A stretch of DNA of 64,000 nt from Epibacterium sp. Ofav1-8 (GTDB lineage Bacteria; Pseudomonadota; Alphaproteobacteria; Rhodobacterales; Rhodobacteraceae): assembly GCF_022348185.1 (NCBI RefSeq), contig NZ_JAKRFD010000002.1, forward strand, positions 186,001-250,000. Reading direction: 5' to 3'. Under the pieces are notes generated by a model. The model did not search any database and was not told the DNA's origin. It saw only the letters and a list, made by a program, of their open reading frames with translations. Positions within the stretch are counted from its first letter, which is position 1. Every line of letters begins with the position of its first letter. Position numbers and translations under genes: made by a program. Below are positions 46,169 to 55,295 of the stretch, piece after piece.

Positions 46169-48070
46169 ATGGACAAGGCAAGCCTGTCACTGGCCGCCGC
46201 GCTGGTGGTCGCCCCCGCAATCGCAACCGCTCAGGAGGGCGGTGTCATCGATCTCGGCGAGATCATCGTCTCCGGCGGCCTGACCCCGATCGAGGCGGAC
46301 AACTATGGTCGCTCGGTCTCGGTGATCACCGCGCAAGAGCTTGAAACACGCGGAGTTACCACCCTGCAAGATGCCCTGCGCGGGGTTCCCAGCGTGGCGG
46401 TGAACTCGACCGGCAGCGGCTTTACCCAAGTGCGGATCCGCGGCGGCGAAGGCAACCACGTGCTGGTGCTGATCGACGGGGTCGAAGCCAATACCGGGTC
46501 GGGCGGCGAATATATCCTCAGCGGGCTGACCGTCAGCGATATCGAACGCATCGAAGTCTTGCGCGGCCCGCAATCGGCGCTTTACGGCGCCAATGCCGTC
46601 TCTGGCGTGATCTCGATCACCACCAAGCGGGCGGAGAAGCCGGGCACCTCTTATGGCGGCGGGGTTGAATTCGGCTCCAACAGCACCCGTGCTGCCAATG
46701 CCTATGTGCGGCAGCGGTTCGAGCGCGGCGAGCTGAACTTCTCCGTCGACACGCGCCAGACCGATGGCGAGGACGGTTCGCGGCTGGATGGCGGCGACAC
46801 CGAGTTCAACGACCGGGAAACAGTGAACCTGACCGGTCGGTATGAGATTACGGATCAGATCACCACCGGTTTCACCCTGCGGCGCACCTGGCAGCACTAC
46901 GGCAGCGAGGACACGCTGCCCTTTGGCTCCACGGCGCCGACCTCTGAAGGGTATCTGGTGGAAAGCCCGGCAAACACCGACCGCGACGAAGTGTTCGGCT
47001 CGTTGTGGCTGGAAGCCGACAGCGCCTCCGGGCGCAGCAGGCACCGGTTTTCCATCAGCGGCACCGACCAGGAAAACCAGTCCCGGGATGGCGCCTTTGG
47101 CCCGTCCTCCAGCGAGTCGACACACCGCGCGTTCAAATACCTGGGCAACTTTGCACTGGACGGGGCGGGGCTGGATCAGTCCGCACACCGCCTGAACCTG
47201 CTGCTGGAGGCCGAAGAACAGACATACACGGCGTCTTTCAGCGGCAGCACCGCGTTCGAGCGCAACAGCGAGGCCGTCGCACTGGAGTATCAGGGGGAAC
47301 TGGCCAATGGTCTTGATGTGCAGGCCGGGCTGCGCCACGACTTTAACGACACCTTCGAGAATGCAACCACCTGGAACCTGTCGGTGTCCTATCAACTGCC
47401 CGGACGCGACATCCGCGTGCGCGGTGCCGCCGGGCGGGCCTTTGTGAACCCGACGATGTTCGAGCAATTCGGCTTTGTTCCCGGTTCCTTTGCCGGCAAT
47501 CCGAACCTGAAGCCGGAGGAAAGCACCAGCTACGAACTGGGTGCGGACTTCGGTCTTGGCGATCGCGGTGAGCTGGCGGTGACACTCTACCGGAATGACG
47601 TCGACAATCTGATCCAGGGCTCGGGCATGACAGCTGTCAACATTCCGGGCACCAGCAAGTCGCGCGGGGTTGAGCTGGAAACCTCCTTTGCCGTGCTGGA
47701 CTGGCTGGATCTGAGCGGCGCCTATTCCTACACGGATGCCGAAACCGCCACCGGTGCGGTGCAGGTGCGCCGGCCAGAGCATGAGCTGCGCCTGTCGGTG
47801 GCGGCGCAGGCCTATGCCGGGCGCGGCACGGTCAACCTGGATGTGCGCCACGTCTCCGGCAATCACGGCCGCCAGTTCTTCGCGACCGGCACCCCGACGG
47901 CAGAGCTTCCGTCCTTCACTGTCGTGGATCTGGCCACCACCTATGACCTGACGGCCAATGCACAGCTGACCGCGCGTGTGACGAACCTGCTGGATGAAGA
48001 CTATCAGGAATCCTGGGGGTATTTCGCAAATGGCCGCGAGGTCTTTGTCGGCGTCCGGGCATCGTTCTGA
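46169..48070 (+). CDS. btuB: TonB-dependent vitamin B12 receptor BtuB
   Basis: A 633-residue outer-membrane receptor with a signal peptide (residues 1-22, ...AIATAQ), a TonB-box-like IDLGEIIVSGGL, a plug domain (SVSVITAQELETRGVTTLQDALRGVPSVAVNSTGSG; VLIDGVEANTGSGGEYILSGLTVSDIERIEVLRGPQSALYGANAVSGVISITTK in outline) and a beta-barrel ending in GREVFVGVRASF with the terminal aromatic. The size is typical of BtuB. The start at 46169 has GGGAGG 8 nt upstream. The cobalamin riboswitch in its leader and the BtuFCD genes behind it settle the substrate class. Confidence 0.95.
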   Translation: MDKASLSLAAALVVAPAIATAQEGGVIDLGEIIVSGGLTPIEADNYGRSVSVITAQELETRGVTTLQDALRGVPSVAVNSTGSGFTQVRIRGGEGNHVLVLIDGVEANTGSGGEYILSGLTVSDIERIEVLRGPQSALYGANAVSGVISITTKRAEKPGTSYGGGVEFGSNSTRAANAYVRQRFERGELNFSVDTRQTDGEDGSRLDGGDTEFNDRETVNLTGRYEITDQITTGFTLRRTWQHYGSEDTLPFGSTAPTSEGYLVESPANTDRDEVFGSLWLEADSASGRSRHRFSISGTDQENQSRDGAFGPSSSESTHRAFKYLGNFALDGAGLDQSAHRLNLLLEAEEQTYTASFSGSTAFERNSEAVALEYQGELANGLDVQAGLRHDFNDTFENATTWNLSVSYQLPGRDIRVRGAAGRAFVNPTMFEQFGFVPGSFAGNPNLKPEESTSYELGADFGLGDRGELAVTLYRNDVDNLIQGSGMTAVNIPGTSKSRGVELETSFAVLDWLDLSGAYSYTDAETATGAVQVRRPEHELRLSVAAQAYAGRGTVNLDVRHVSGNHGRQFFATGTPTAELPSFTVVDLATTYDLTANAQLTARVTNLLDEDYQESWGYFANGREVFVGVRASF

Positions 48071-48073
48071 TCC

Positions 48074-48910
48074 ATGCGCAGGCTGCCAGGTATAGCCCTG
48101 GCCCTTCTGTGGGCCGCCACCGGTGCCTTTGCCGGGCCGTCGCGCGTGGTGTCGATGAACCTGTGTACGGACCAGCTGGCGATGCTGCTTGCGGCGCCGG
48201 GCCAGCTGGCGTCGGTCTCCTACGTCGCGCGGGACACCCGCGCCTCGGCCATGGCTGACGTGGCCATGGCGTATCCCGTCAATCACGGTCTGGCCGAAGA
48301 GATCTATCTCCTGCAGCCCGATCTGGTGATTGCCGGTGCCTATTCGACCCGGGCCACCACCGATATGCTGCGGCGCCTCGGGGTGCCGGTGGTGGTGTTT
48401 GAGCCCGCCAACGCGCTTGAGGATGTGCGCGACCGCATCCTGCGGATGGGAGAGGTTCTGGACCGCGAAGAGGCCGCCCGGGCCCTGCTGGCCGACTACG
48501 ACAGACGCCTGAAACAACTGGAACACGCCGGGCCGGATGCGCCGCGCGCCGCGCTCTATGCCGCCAATGGGTTTACCTCTGGCAGCCGCACCCTCGCAGG
48601 CCAGATCCTGCGGGCAGCGGGGCTGCGCAATGTCGCGGATGAGCTGGGCTTTGGCGGCTCCGGCCACATGCCGCTGGAAGTGCTGGCCCTGTCGGCGCCG
48701 GACCTGCTGGTCGCAACATCTCCCTATCCGCGCGCCTCGCGCAGCGAGGAAAATCTGGCGCATCCGGTGGTGCGCCATCTGGCCGCCCGCAGCGGTGCCG
48801 GTCAGATCCGCGACGCGGATTGGGTCTGCGGCACCCCGTATGTCTTGCGCGCGGTCGAGGCCCTGGCCGCAGAGCGCCGCCAGTTTGTCGCTCAGGAGGA
48901 CCGCAAATGA
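48074..48910 (+). CDS. btuF: Cobalamin ABC transporter substrate-binding protein BtuF
   Basis: A 278-residue periplasmic class III binding protein with signal peptide (MRRLPGIALALLWAATGAFA) and the BtuF/FecB fold: SRVVSMNLCTDQLAMLLAAPGQLASVSYVARD, a central connecting helix (NALEDVRDRILRMGEVLDREEAARALLADYDRRL) and GFGGSGHMPLEVLALSAPDLLVATSPY. It binds corrinoid delivered by BtuB and docks on BtuCD. It starts 3 nt after btuB and overlaps the permease gene by ATGA. Substrate call rests on the riboswitch operon. Confidence 0.9.
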   Translation: MRRLPGIALALLWAATGAFAGPSRVVSMNLCTDQLAMLLAAPGQLASVSYVARDTRASAMADVAMAYPVNHGLAEEIYLLQPDLVIAGAYSTRATTDMLRRLGVPVVVFEPANALEDVRDRILRMGEVLDREEAARALLADYDRRLKQLEHAGPDAPRAALYAANGFTSGSRTLAGQILRAAGLRNVADELGFGGSGHMPLEVLALSAPDLLVATSPYPRASRSEENLAHPVVRHLAARSGAGQIRDADWVCGTPYVLRAVEALAAERRQFVAQEDRK

Positions 48911-49890
48911 CCCGTCTGATGATCGCCCTCAGCGCCATGGTGGTGGTGCTGTTCCTGCTGTCGCTTACGGTGGGACCGGCGGATGTGCGTCCGACCGAGA
49001 GCCTGGCGGCGCTGTTTGACGACGGCTATGGCCCGCTGACCCTGGTGATGCGGGAAATCCGGCTGCCGCGCGCCGTGCTGGCGGTGATCATCGGCGGCGG
49101 GCTTGGGCTGGCGGGGGCGGCCATGCAGGGCTATCTGCGCAACCCGCTGGCTGAGCCGGGACTGATAGGCGTGTCCTCCTCGGCGGCGCTGGGGGCGGTG
49201 CTGGCGATCAATACCGGGTTGGCGGCCAGCCTGACCCTGGGCCTGCCACTGGCGGCGCTTGCCGGGGCTTTGGCGGGGGTGTTTCTGGTGATGGCACTGG
49301 CCGGGCCGCAGGGCGGATCGCTGACGCTGATCCTGGCGGGGATCGCGATCTCGGCGATGGCGGCGGCGCTCACGTCGCTGGTGCTGAACCTGTCGCCCAA
49401 TCCCTTTGCCGCCAATGAGATCGTGTTCTGGATGATGGGCTCGCTTGCGGATCGTTCGATGCTGCATGTCTGGCTGGTGCTGCCCTTTGCACTGACGGGG
49501 GCGGCAATCCTGCTGACGCTCGCGCGGGGGCTGGATGCGCTGACCCTGGGCGAGGATGCGGCGCAGACCATGGGGATGAACCTGAACCGGATGCGCCTGC
49601 TGCTGGTGATCGGCACCGCCGGTATCGTTGGCGGTGCCACCGCCGTGGCCGGGGCGATCGGCTTCATCGGCCTGGTGGTGCCGCATATTCTGCGCCCTCT
49701 GGTGGGCGGCCAACCGTCGCGGCTGTTGTGGGCCTCGGCGCTTGGCGGCGCCATCATGCTGCAACTGGCGGATATTGCCGTGCGGGTCATCCTGCCGTCG
49801 CGCGACCTGAAACTGGGCGTGGTCACCGCCCTGGTGGGCGCGCCGCTGTTCCTGCATCTGATCTACAAGACCCGAAAGGGGCTGGCATGA
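48907..49890 (+). CDS. btuC: Cobalamin ABC transporter permease BtuC
   Basis: A 327-residue FecCD-type permease with about ten membrane helices. Family motifs are REIRLPRAVLAVIIGGGLGLAGAAMQGYLRNPLAEPGLIGVSS, the EAA-like cytoplasmic loop with GLDALTLGEDAAQTMGM, and AGAIGFIGLVVPHILRPLVGG. It forms the inner-membrane channel for corrinoid uptake. ATG 48907 overlaps the end of btuF, and its stop overlaps the start of btuD (ATGA), so BtuFCD are translationally linked. Confidence 0.93.
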   Translation: MTRLMIALSAMVVVLFLLSLTVGPADVRPTESLAALFDDGYGPLTLVMREIRLPRAVLAVIIGGGLGLAGAAMQGYLRNPLAEPGLIGVSSSAALGAVLAINTGLAASLTLGLPLAALAGALAGVFLVMALAGPQGGSLTLILAGIAISAMAAALTSLVLNLSPNPFAANEIVFWMMGSLADRSMLHVWLVLPFALTGAAILLTLARGLDALTLGEDAAQTMGMNLNRMRLLLVIGTAGIVGGATAVAGAIGFIGLVVPHILRPLVGGQPSRLLWASALGGAIMLQLADIAVRVILPSRDLKLGVVTALVGAPLFLHLIYKTRKGLA

Positions 49891-50642
49891 GCGTGCTTTC
49901 GGTCCGGACCCTCTCCGTCACCTTGCGCAACCGCCCGGTGCTGCGCGATGTGTCCTTCACCCTCCGGGAGGGGGAATTCGTCGGCCTGCTGGGCCCGAAT
50001 GGCGCGGGTAAAAGCAGCCTGATGCGCGCGGCGCTGGGGCTGATCCCGGCGCAGGGGCACAGCTCGTTGGCACAGATGAGCGCGGCAGAGCGCGCCCGCA
50101 CGGTCGCCTGGATGCCGCAATCGCGCGAAATCGCCTGGCCGATCCCGGTGGAGCGGCTGGTGGCATTGGGCCGCCTGCCGCATCTGCCGCAGGGGCTGCG
50201 GCTGCCGCCTCGCGATCAGGCGCTGGTGGATCAGGCCATCGCCCGCATGGGGCTGGAGATGTTTCGCCAGCGGGCGGCCTCGCGCCTGTCGGGCGGCGAG
50301 CAGGCCCGCGCGCTGATTGCCCGCGCCCTGGCGCAGGACACGCCGCTTCTGATGGCCGATGAACCCGCCGCCGGGCTTGATCCGGCGCATCAGATTTCCA
50401 CCATGGAGGTCTTTGCCGCCCTCGCCGCCGAAGGGCGCACCGCGCTGGTCGCGCTGCATGACCTGGGGCTGGCCGCGCGCCACTGCACCCGGCTGATCCT
50501 GCTGGCCGAGGGGGGCGTCCTGGCCGACGGGCCGCCCGCCGAAGTGCTGACGCCCGACCTCATGGCCCGCGCCTTTGGCATCTCGGTCTGGCATGAGCAG
50601 ACGGCGCAAGGGCCGGTGTTCCAGCCGCTGCAGGTGCTGTGA
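49887..50642 (+). CDS. btuD: Cobalamin ABC transporter ATP-binding protein BtuD
   Basis: A 251-residue ABC ATPase: Walker A GPNGAGKSS, Q-loop MPQSREIAW, signature LSGGEQARALIARALAQ, Walker B LLMADEP followed by the D-loop AAGLDP, and H-loop ALHDLGLAAR. The closest type is BtuD/FecE. It partners the BtuC encoded directly upstream and powers import of corrinoids. Its stop shares one base with the ATG of cbiZ, a tight coupling that ties transport to remodelling of the imported corrinoid. Confidence 0.93.
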   Translation: MSVLSVRTLSVTLRNRPVLRDVSFTLREGEFVGLLGPNGAGKSSLMRAALGLIPAQGHSSLAQMSAAERARTVAWMPQSREIAWPIPVERLVALGRLPHLPQGLRLPPRDQALVDQAIARMGLEMFRQRAASRLSGGEQARALIARALAQDTPLLMADEPAAGLDPAHQISTMEVFAALAAEGRTALVALHDLGLAARHCTRLILLAEGGVLADGPPAEVLTPDLMARAFGISVWHEQTAQGPVFQPLQVL

Positions 50643-51298
50643 TGGGATCTGTCACCCTGGACCGCCCCTGGATCGCGTTTGACCTCGGCGCCGAGATGCA
50701 GGTGCTGAGCTGGGCTGTGAACCGCCCCGGCCTTGTCACCGCCCGCCGCATCCTGTGGCGCGAAGTCCGCAACAGCGACCTGCCGCCGGGTCTGGATGTC
50801 ACCGCGTGGTTTGCGGGTGAACTGGCACAGAGGGGCGGCGAGGACGCCGTGGCCTTCCTGACCTCCCGCGATCTGCGCGCGTATTGCGAGGCCACGGCCA
50901 CGGTCGAGGGCATCAGTGCCCATGCGGTGGCCACCGTCGGCCTGTCCAACGCCGAACGGGCCGGCAGCCGGATGGACTATGCCAGCCGCAACTGGGGCAC
51001 CATCAATGTGGCCCTGCGCCTGTCCGAAGGGCTGACCCAGGCCGGGCTGATCGAGGCGATGAGCATCGCGGTCCAGGCCCGCACCGCCGCGGTGATGGAG
51101 GCGGGCCTCACCTTGCCAAGCGGAACCGCGACCGGCACCGGCACCGACTGTGTCGCGGTGGCTGCGCCCCTCGGCGACACGCCCTATGCCGGGCTGCACA
51201 CGGCCACCGGCGAGGCCATCGGCAAGGCCGTCTACCAGGCCGTCCACAGCGGCGCCCTGGACTGGAAAACAACCAACAGGAGGGCAGCAGATGCCTGA
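50642..51298 (+). CDS. cbiZ: Adenosylcobinamide amidohydrolase CbiZ
   Basis: A 218-residue CbiZ: WIAFDLGAEMQVLSWAVNRPGLVTARRILWREVRNSDL, EDAVAFLTSRDLRAY, and the conserved LPSGTATGTGTDCVAVAAP. CbiZ removes the aminopropanol tail part of adenosylcobinamide derivatives to give adenosylcobyric acid, letting the cell rebuild B12 from foreign corrinoids such as pseudocobalamin; in Rhodobacter sphaeroides this salvage role is established. Being directly behind btuFCD, it processes what the importer brings in. The C-terminus overlaps the next gene start by 8 nt. Confidence 0.92.
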   Translation: MGSVTLDRPWIAFDLGAEMQVLSWAVNRPGLVTARRILWREVRNSDLPPGLDVTAWFAGELAQRGGEDAVAFLTSRDLRAYCEATATVEGISAHAVATVGLSNAERAGSRMDYASRNWGTINVALRLSEGLTQAGLIEAMSIAVQARTAAVMEAGLTLPSGTATGTGTDCVAVAAPLGDTPYAGLHTATGEAIGKAVYQAVHSGALDWKTTNRRAADA

Positions 51299-52292
51299 GC
51301 TTCAACAGGTGCTGAAAGACGCGCTGACGCAAGAAGACTGCGGCTGGAACATGGGGTCGTTTGGCGCCATTGCCGAGTTCCACCACGTCGAGGGCGACCC
51401 GGCCCCGCAGGAACACGCCGGGCTGATGCAGGTCACCCCGCGCGGCGGCCTGCGCATCGACACGCTAGAAGGGGTGCGCCCGGTCGCCTATGAAACCCTC
51501 AGCCCCAAGCCGCACCGCTGGACGCAGGCGGTGTCGCTGTGCCTGCCGCATGCAGATGCGGCGATGAACCGGCGCGATGTGCTGACCGCGCTCGGCCCGG
51601 ACCACGACGCGCTGCGCTTTGAGGATCGCGGTGCGCAGCTGTTCGACATGGGGCTGGGCCAGTATCAGGCGGATTTCTGCATCCGCACTGCCGACCCCGA
51701 CCTGCTGGCGGTGCTGAATGAAAACGCCGGCCGGTCGCTGTTTGAACAGGACAACCCGGCGATGGGCGCGATCCTGAAGGCACATCCGCATCGGGTACTG
51801 CTGACCCGTCTTGGCCGGGTCGAGGTCTATCAGATGATCGGCGGTCCGGACACCGGCGGCAAATCCCCCGAAGGCCCGCACACCCATGTGCTGCCGAAAC
51901 TTCTGCGTGCCGAACGCACCCATTCTGCCAATACGCCGATCCCCGAAGGTTGGGTGCCCTGTTGCGGTGTGCATCCCGAGAACCCTGTCATTGGCCGTCT
52001 GGGCGAGGACAAGCGCTTCAATCGCGCTGCCTTTGACGCCTTTCAGGATCTCCTCGGTGCCTGGGGCGCTGACGCCTATTGCGACGGCAAACAGGCCGTC
52101 TGGCAGCACCTGAAGGACGGGACCCCAGCCGGGAAGACCCAAGAGCCCGATACCCGCGAGGGCCGCGCGGGCTGGCGCAACGGTATCCGGCAATGGCGGG
52201 TGCTGCATGGGTCAGACCCGTTGACCGAGACCTACGCAGAGCGCTTTGATCGTGGGGCCGAGCAAACCGAACCGGAAAATCCTGGCCACTGA
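51291..52292 (+). CDS. Unknown conserved-looking protein in the cobalamin operon
   Basis: A 333-residue soluble protein with no signal peptide and no domain I can name. Recognisable features are two halves with similar beta-rich texture, several His and Cys residues in PEGPHTHVLPKLLRAERTHSANTPIPEGWVPCCGVHPENP (about 205-245) and a polar C-terminal tail. CAGGAGG before the ATG at 51291 gives a strong start, overlapping cbiZ by 8 nt. Translation coupling to cbiZ and riboswitch control argue for a role in corrinoid handling; the His/Cys cluster would suit a metal or corrinoid contact, but this is inference. Confidence 0.75.
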   Translation: MPELQQVLKDALTQEDCGWNMGSFGAIAEFHHVEGDPAPQEHAGLMQVTPRGGLRIDTLEGVRPVAYETLSPKPHRWTQAVSLCLPHADAAMNRRDVLTALGPDHDALRFEDRGAQLFDMGLGQYQADFCIRTADPDLLAVLNENAGRSLFEQDNPAMGAILKAHPHRVLLTRLGRVEVYQMIGGPDTGGKSPEGPHTHVLPKLLRAERTHSANTPIPEGWVPCCGVHPENPVIGRLGEDKRFNRAAFDAFQDLLGAWGADAYCDGKQAVWQHLKDGTPAGKTQEPDTREGRAGWRNGIRQWRVLHGSDPLTETYAERFDRGAEQTEPENPGH

Positions 52293-52300
52293 TACCTGTC

Positions 52301-52351
52301 CCGCAGGCAGCGGCGCGGCGCAGGCAACGGCACCGCCGCCGCTGCCTGCGG
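52301..52351. repeat. 15-bp perfect inverted repeat in the gap after the 333-aa gene
   Basis: CCGCAGGCAGCGGCG (52301-52315) and CGCCGCTGCCTGCGG (52337-52351) pair fully around a 21-nt loop, starting 9 nt after the stop codon. No T-run follows, so it is not a standard terminator; it may stabilise the upstream mRNA or act as an attenuator within the operon. Confidence 0.7.
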
Positions 52352-52489
52352 CCCGGATACTGCGCTGGCTGCGCGGTTGGCCAGAAGCGGAGCGCCCCAG
52401 GGCAATGCAGGTCAGAATCACGCTTGATCTTGCAGGCTGATGTCTCTAGCTGGTTTCCGACTAAAGTGCTCAAGAATGGAAATCTGCCG

Positions 52490-53497
52490 ATGTCTCGCAA
52501 TTCGATCCTCACCCTGGGAACCGTGGCGCTGCTGGTGTCCGGCATGTCCCTGCGGGCCGACACGCACTATCCCCTGACGATCGAGAACTGCGGTCAGTCG
52601 GTGACCTTTGACAAGGCGCCGGAAAACGCCGTCGCGCTGGGACAGAACAGCGCCGAGATCATGCTGCTTCTGGGGCTTGAGGACCGCATGGCGGCCACCG
52701 CGTTCTGGCCCAACGCCGTCCTGCCCGAAGTGGCAGAGGCCAACAGCGGTGTCGAAAGGCTCACCGTTGAATTTCCGACGCTGGAATCCGTGCTTGCCAC
52801 CCAGCCCGATTTTGTCGCCGCCATGCTGACCACGTTGCTGGGTCCGGACAGCAAGGTCGCCAAACGGTCCGATTTTGAAGGCCTCGGCATCCCGACCTAT
52901 CTGTCGCCCAGCGCCTGCTCGACGACGCTGGACGCAGGCGACGCCTATGGCTCGCGCGGGGAACTCTGGAACATGGACCTGCTGTACAAGGAGATCGAGG
53001 ATCTGTCCCGGATCTTTGACGTGGCAGAGCGCGGGCAGGCGTTGATCGCCGATTTCAGGGCCCGTGAGGCCGCCCTGCGGGCGCAGTTTTCCGAAACCGA
53101 GGATCTGAGCTTCCTGTTCTGGTTCTCCAGCCCGTCCCCGGCGGATGACGCCTATCTGGGCGGGGGCAACGGGCCGTCGGGCTATATCGCCGATGTTCTG
53201 GGCGGCACCAATGCGATCAAGACCGAAGCGGACTGGCCCGCCGTTGGCTGGGAAGGCATCATGGCAGCCGACCCGACGGTGTTTGTGGTGGCGCAGGTCG
53301 ATCGGGAGCGCTGGAACCTGGACACGGCGGACAACAAGATCGCGTTCCTGACCTCCGATCCGACCGTCAGCCAGATGGAAGCGGTGCGCAACGGGCGCAT
53401 TGTCGTGATGAGCGGCGCCGCCATGAACCCCAGTATCCGCACGCTCTATGGTGCGGAGCAGGTGGCCGAACAGCTGAAGGCGATTGATCTTCCGTGA
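52490..53497 (+). CDS. FecB-type ABC transporter substrate-binding protein
   Basis: A 335-residue periplasmic binding protein with signal peptide (MSRNSILTLGTVALLVSGMSLRA). The mature start YPLTIENCGQSVTFDKAPENAVALGQNSAEIMLLLGLEDRM is the class III metal-chelate-binding type. Two segments (LSPSACSTT; ELWNMDLLYKEIEDLSRIFDV) resemble the branch that includes proteins labelled F420-0 or siderophore binders. The substrate is not fixed by sequence; the position behind the riboswitch-led B12 genes suggests a corrinoid or a metal-chelate. The 197-nt gap before it holds a large hairpin and no second riboswitch that I can see. Confidence 0.85.
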   Translation: MSRNSILTLGTVALLVSGMSLRADTHYPLTIENCGQSVTFDKAPENAVALGQNSAEIMLLLGLEDRMAATAFWPNAVLPEVAEANSGVERLTVEFPTLESVLATQPDFVAAMLTTLLGPDSKVAKRSDFEGLGIPTYLSPSACSTTLDAGDAYGSRGELWNMDLLYKEIEDLSRIFDVAERGQALIADFRAREAALRAQFSETEDLSFLFWFSSPSPADDAYLGGGNGPSGYIADVLGGTNAIKTEADWPAVGWEGIMAADPTVFVVAQVDRERWNLDTADNKIAFLTSDPTVSQMEAVRNGRIVVMSGAAMNPSIRTLYGAEQVAEQLKAIDLP

Positions 53498-54534
53498 TGG
53501 CATCGGATGCTTCAGAAGGCGAGGCGGCGCGTCTGACGCTCTTCCTCTGTCTGTCGCTGGTCGTGCTGGTCTTTGTCGTCGCGGCGGCGGCGGCGATCGG
53601 CGACTACAATATCGGTCTGGACACGGTGTTTCTGTCGGTCACCAATGAACTGGGGCTGACCGGGGCGGATATTGCACAGATCGAACAGAGCGTGGTCTGG
53701 AACCTGCGCCTGAGCCGCGCGCTGGTGGCCGCGCTGGCCGGGGCCGGGCTGGCCATCTGTGGCGCGATCCTTCAGGCGCTGCTGCGCAATGCCCTGGCCG
53801 AACCCTTTGTCCTGGGGGTGTCGGCGGGGGCCTCGACCGGCGCGGTCTGCGTGATCGTCCTGGGGCTGGGGGCCGGCAGCCTGTCCTTGTCGTTGGGGGC
53901 GTTTTCCGGGGCCTTCGCGGCGTTTGCCCTGGTGGCGCTGCTGTCCAACGGGGCCACCAGCGGGCCGAACCACACGATCCTGGCCGGGGTGGCGGCCTCG
54001 CAGCTGTTCAACGCGCTGACCTCCTATATTGTCACCACCTCCGGCAATGCGCAGCAGGCCAGGGACGTGATGTTCTGGCTTCTGGGCAGCTTTGGCGGCG
54101 TGCGCTGGCCGGATTTCCAGCTGTTGCTGGGGGTGGTGGTCGTCAGCCTCGCGATCTGTATCGTGATGGCGCGCTCGCTCGATGCCTTTACCTTTGGGGA
54201 CGAGGATGCCGCTGCGCTCGGGGTGCCGGTGGCGCGCATCCGACTGCTGTTGTTCGGGGTGACGGCCCTGCTCACGGCCACCATCGTCAGCATGGTGGGG
54301 GCGATCGGGTTTGTCGGTCTGGTGGTGCCCCATGCGGCGCGCTACGTGGTGGGGCCGCTGCATTTGCGGCTGTTGCCCGCCTGCGCCGTGGTTGGCGCTG
54401 TCTTCATGGTGGTGGCCGACATCGTATCCCGGGTGATCGCGCCGCAGCAGACGGTGCCGATCGGCGTTGTCACGGCGCTTGTCGGGGTGCCCTTCTTTGC
54501 CATCATCCTCTACCGGGCGAGGCCGCAGTCATGA
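53497..54534 (+). CDS. FecCD-type ABC transporter permease
   Basis: A 345-residue permease of BtuC/FecCD type with about ten membrane helices. Motifs are WNLRLSRALVAALAGAGLAICGAILQALLRNALAEPFVLGVSAGAS, a cytoplasmic loop with SLDAFTFGDEDAAALGV and MVGAIGFVGLVVPHAARYVVGP. Only this one permease is encoded, so it should act as a homodimer. Its start shares a base with the stop of the binding-protein gene and its stop overlaps the ATPase start by ATGA. Confidence 0.92.
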   Translation: MASDASEGEAARLTLFLCLSLVVLVFVVAAAAAIGDYNIGLDTVFLSVTNELGLTGADIAQIEQSVVWNLRLSRALVAALAGAGLAICGAILQALLRNALAEPFVLGVSAGASTGAVCVIVLGLGAGSLSLSLGAFSGAFAAFALVALLSNGATSGPNHTILAGVAASQLFNALTSYIVTTSGNAQQARDVMFWLLGSFGGVRWPDFQLLLGVVVVSLAICIVMARSLDAFTFGDEDAAALGVPVARIRLLLFGVTALLTATIVSMVGAIGFVGLVVPHAARYVVGPLHLRLLPACAVVGAVFMVVADIVSRVIAPQQTVPIGVVTALVGVPFFAIILYRARPQS

Positions 54535-55295
54535 GTGTGGTTGCCGACAGCCTGCGGTGGGGCGTCAAACGCCGGACCATTGTGTCCGATGTGTCGCTGA
54601 GCGTCGCGCCCGGCGAGACGCTGGGCCTGATCGGCCCCAACGGGTCGGGGAAGTCGTCCCTGCTGCGGCTGCTGGCTGGGTTGCGCAAGCCGGCATCCGG
54701 GCGGGTCGCGATCAACGGCGAGAACATCGCGCAGGTGCCGCGCAAGGCGCTGTCGCGGCAGGTGGCCTTTGTCCAGCAAAGTGCCGCGACCGACACCAAT
54801 GTCACGGTGGCAGATGTCGTCCGCCTCGGGCGCACCCCGCATCGCTCGGCGCTTGCGGGCTGGTCGGAGGCCGACGAGGCCGCAGTCACTAATGCGCTGG
54901 AGCGGGTCGACATGGCCTCTCGCAGGCGTCAGGCATGGCAGACCCTGTCCGGCGGAGAACGCCAGCGCGTGCATATCGCGCGGGCGCTCGCCCAGGCGCC
55001 GCAGGTGATGTTCCTCGACGAGCCGACCAACCACCTCGATATTCACCACCAGATCGAGATCCTGCGCATGGTGCGTGATCTGGAGCTGACCAGCATCATT
55101 GCGCTGCATGACCTCAATCTCGCGGCGATGTTCTGTGACCGGATCGTGGTTCTGGACGCCGGAACCGTCCGCGCTTGCGGCACCCCTGATGCGGTGCTGA
55201 CCCAGGATCTGCTGCGCGATGTGTTCCGGGTCACCGCCCAGATCAGTGGCCCCGCGGTGGGCGACAGGCCGCATATCCGCTTCAGCGCCGAGTAA
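54531..55295 (+). CDS. FecE-type ABC transporter ATP-binding protein
   Basis: A 254-residue ATPase: Walker A GPNGSGKSS, Q-loop VAFVQQS, signature LSGGERQRVHIARALAQ, Walker B VMFLDEP with THNHLD-like D-loop (TNHLDIHHQ), and H-loop ALHDLNLAAMFCDR. It completes the second metal-chelate/corrinoid importer. It is the last gene of the plus-strand run that begins at the cobalamin riboswitch; a 338-nt region without genes follows. Confidence 0.93.
   Translation: MSVVADSLRWGVKRRTIVSDVSLSVAPGETLGLIGPNGSGKSSLLRLLAGLRKPASGRVAINGENIAQVPRKALSRQVAFVQQSAATDTNVTVADVVRLGRTPHRSALAGWSEADEAAVTNALERVDMASRRRQAWQTLSGGERQRVHIARALAQAPQVMFLDEPTNHLDIHHQIEILRMVRDLELTSIIALHDLNLAAMFCDRIVVLDAGTVRACGTPDAVLTQDLLRDVFRVTAQISGPAVGDRPHIRFSAE

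Noticed and set aside
46187-48778. An 863-codon open frame opposite btuB and btuF
   Set aside because: It spans two real genes on the other strand, is Arg/Gly/His-rich, and has no domain or ribosome site.
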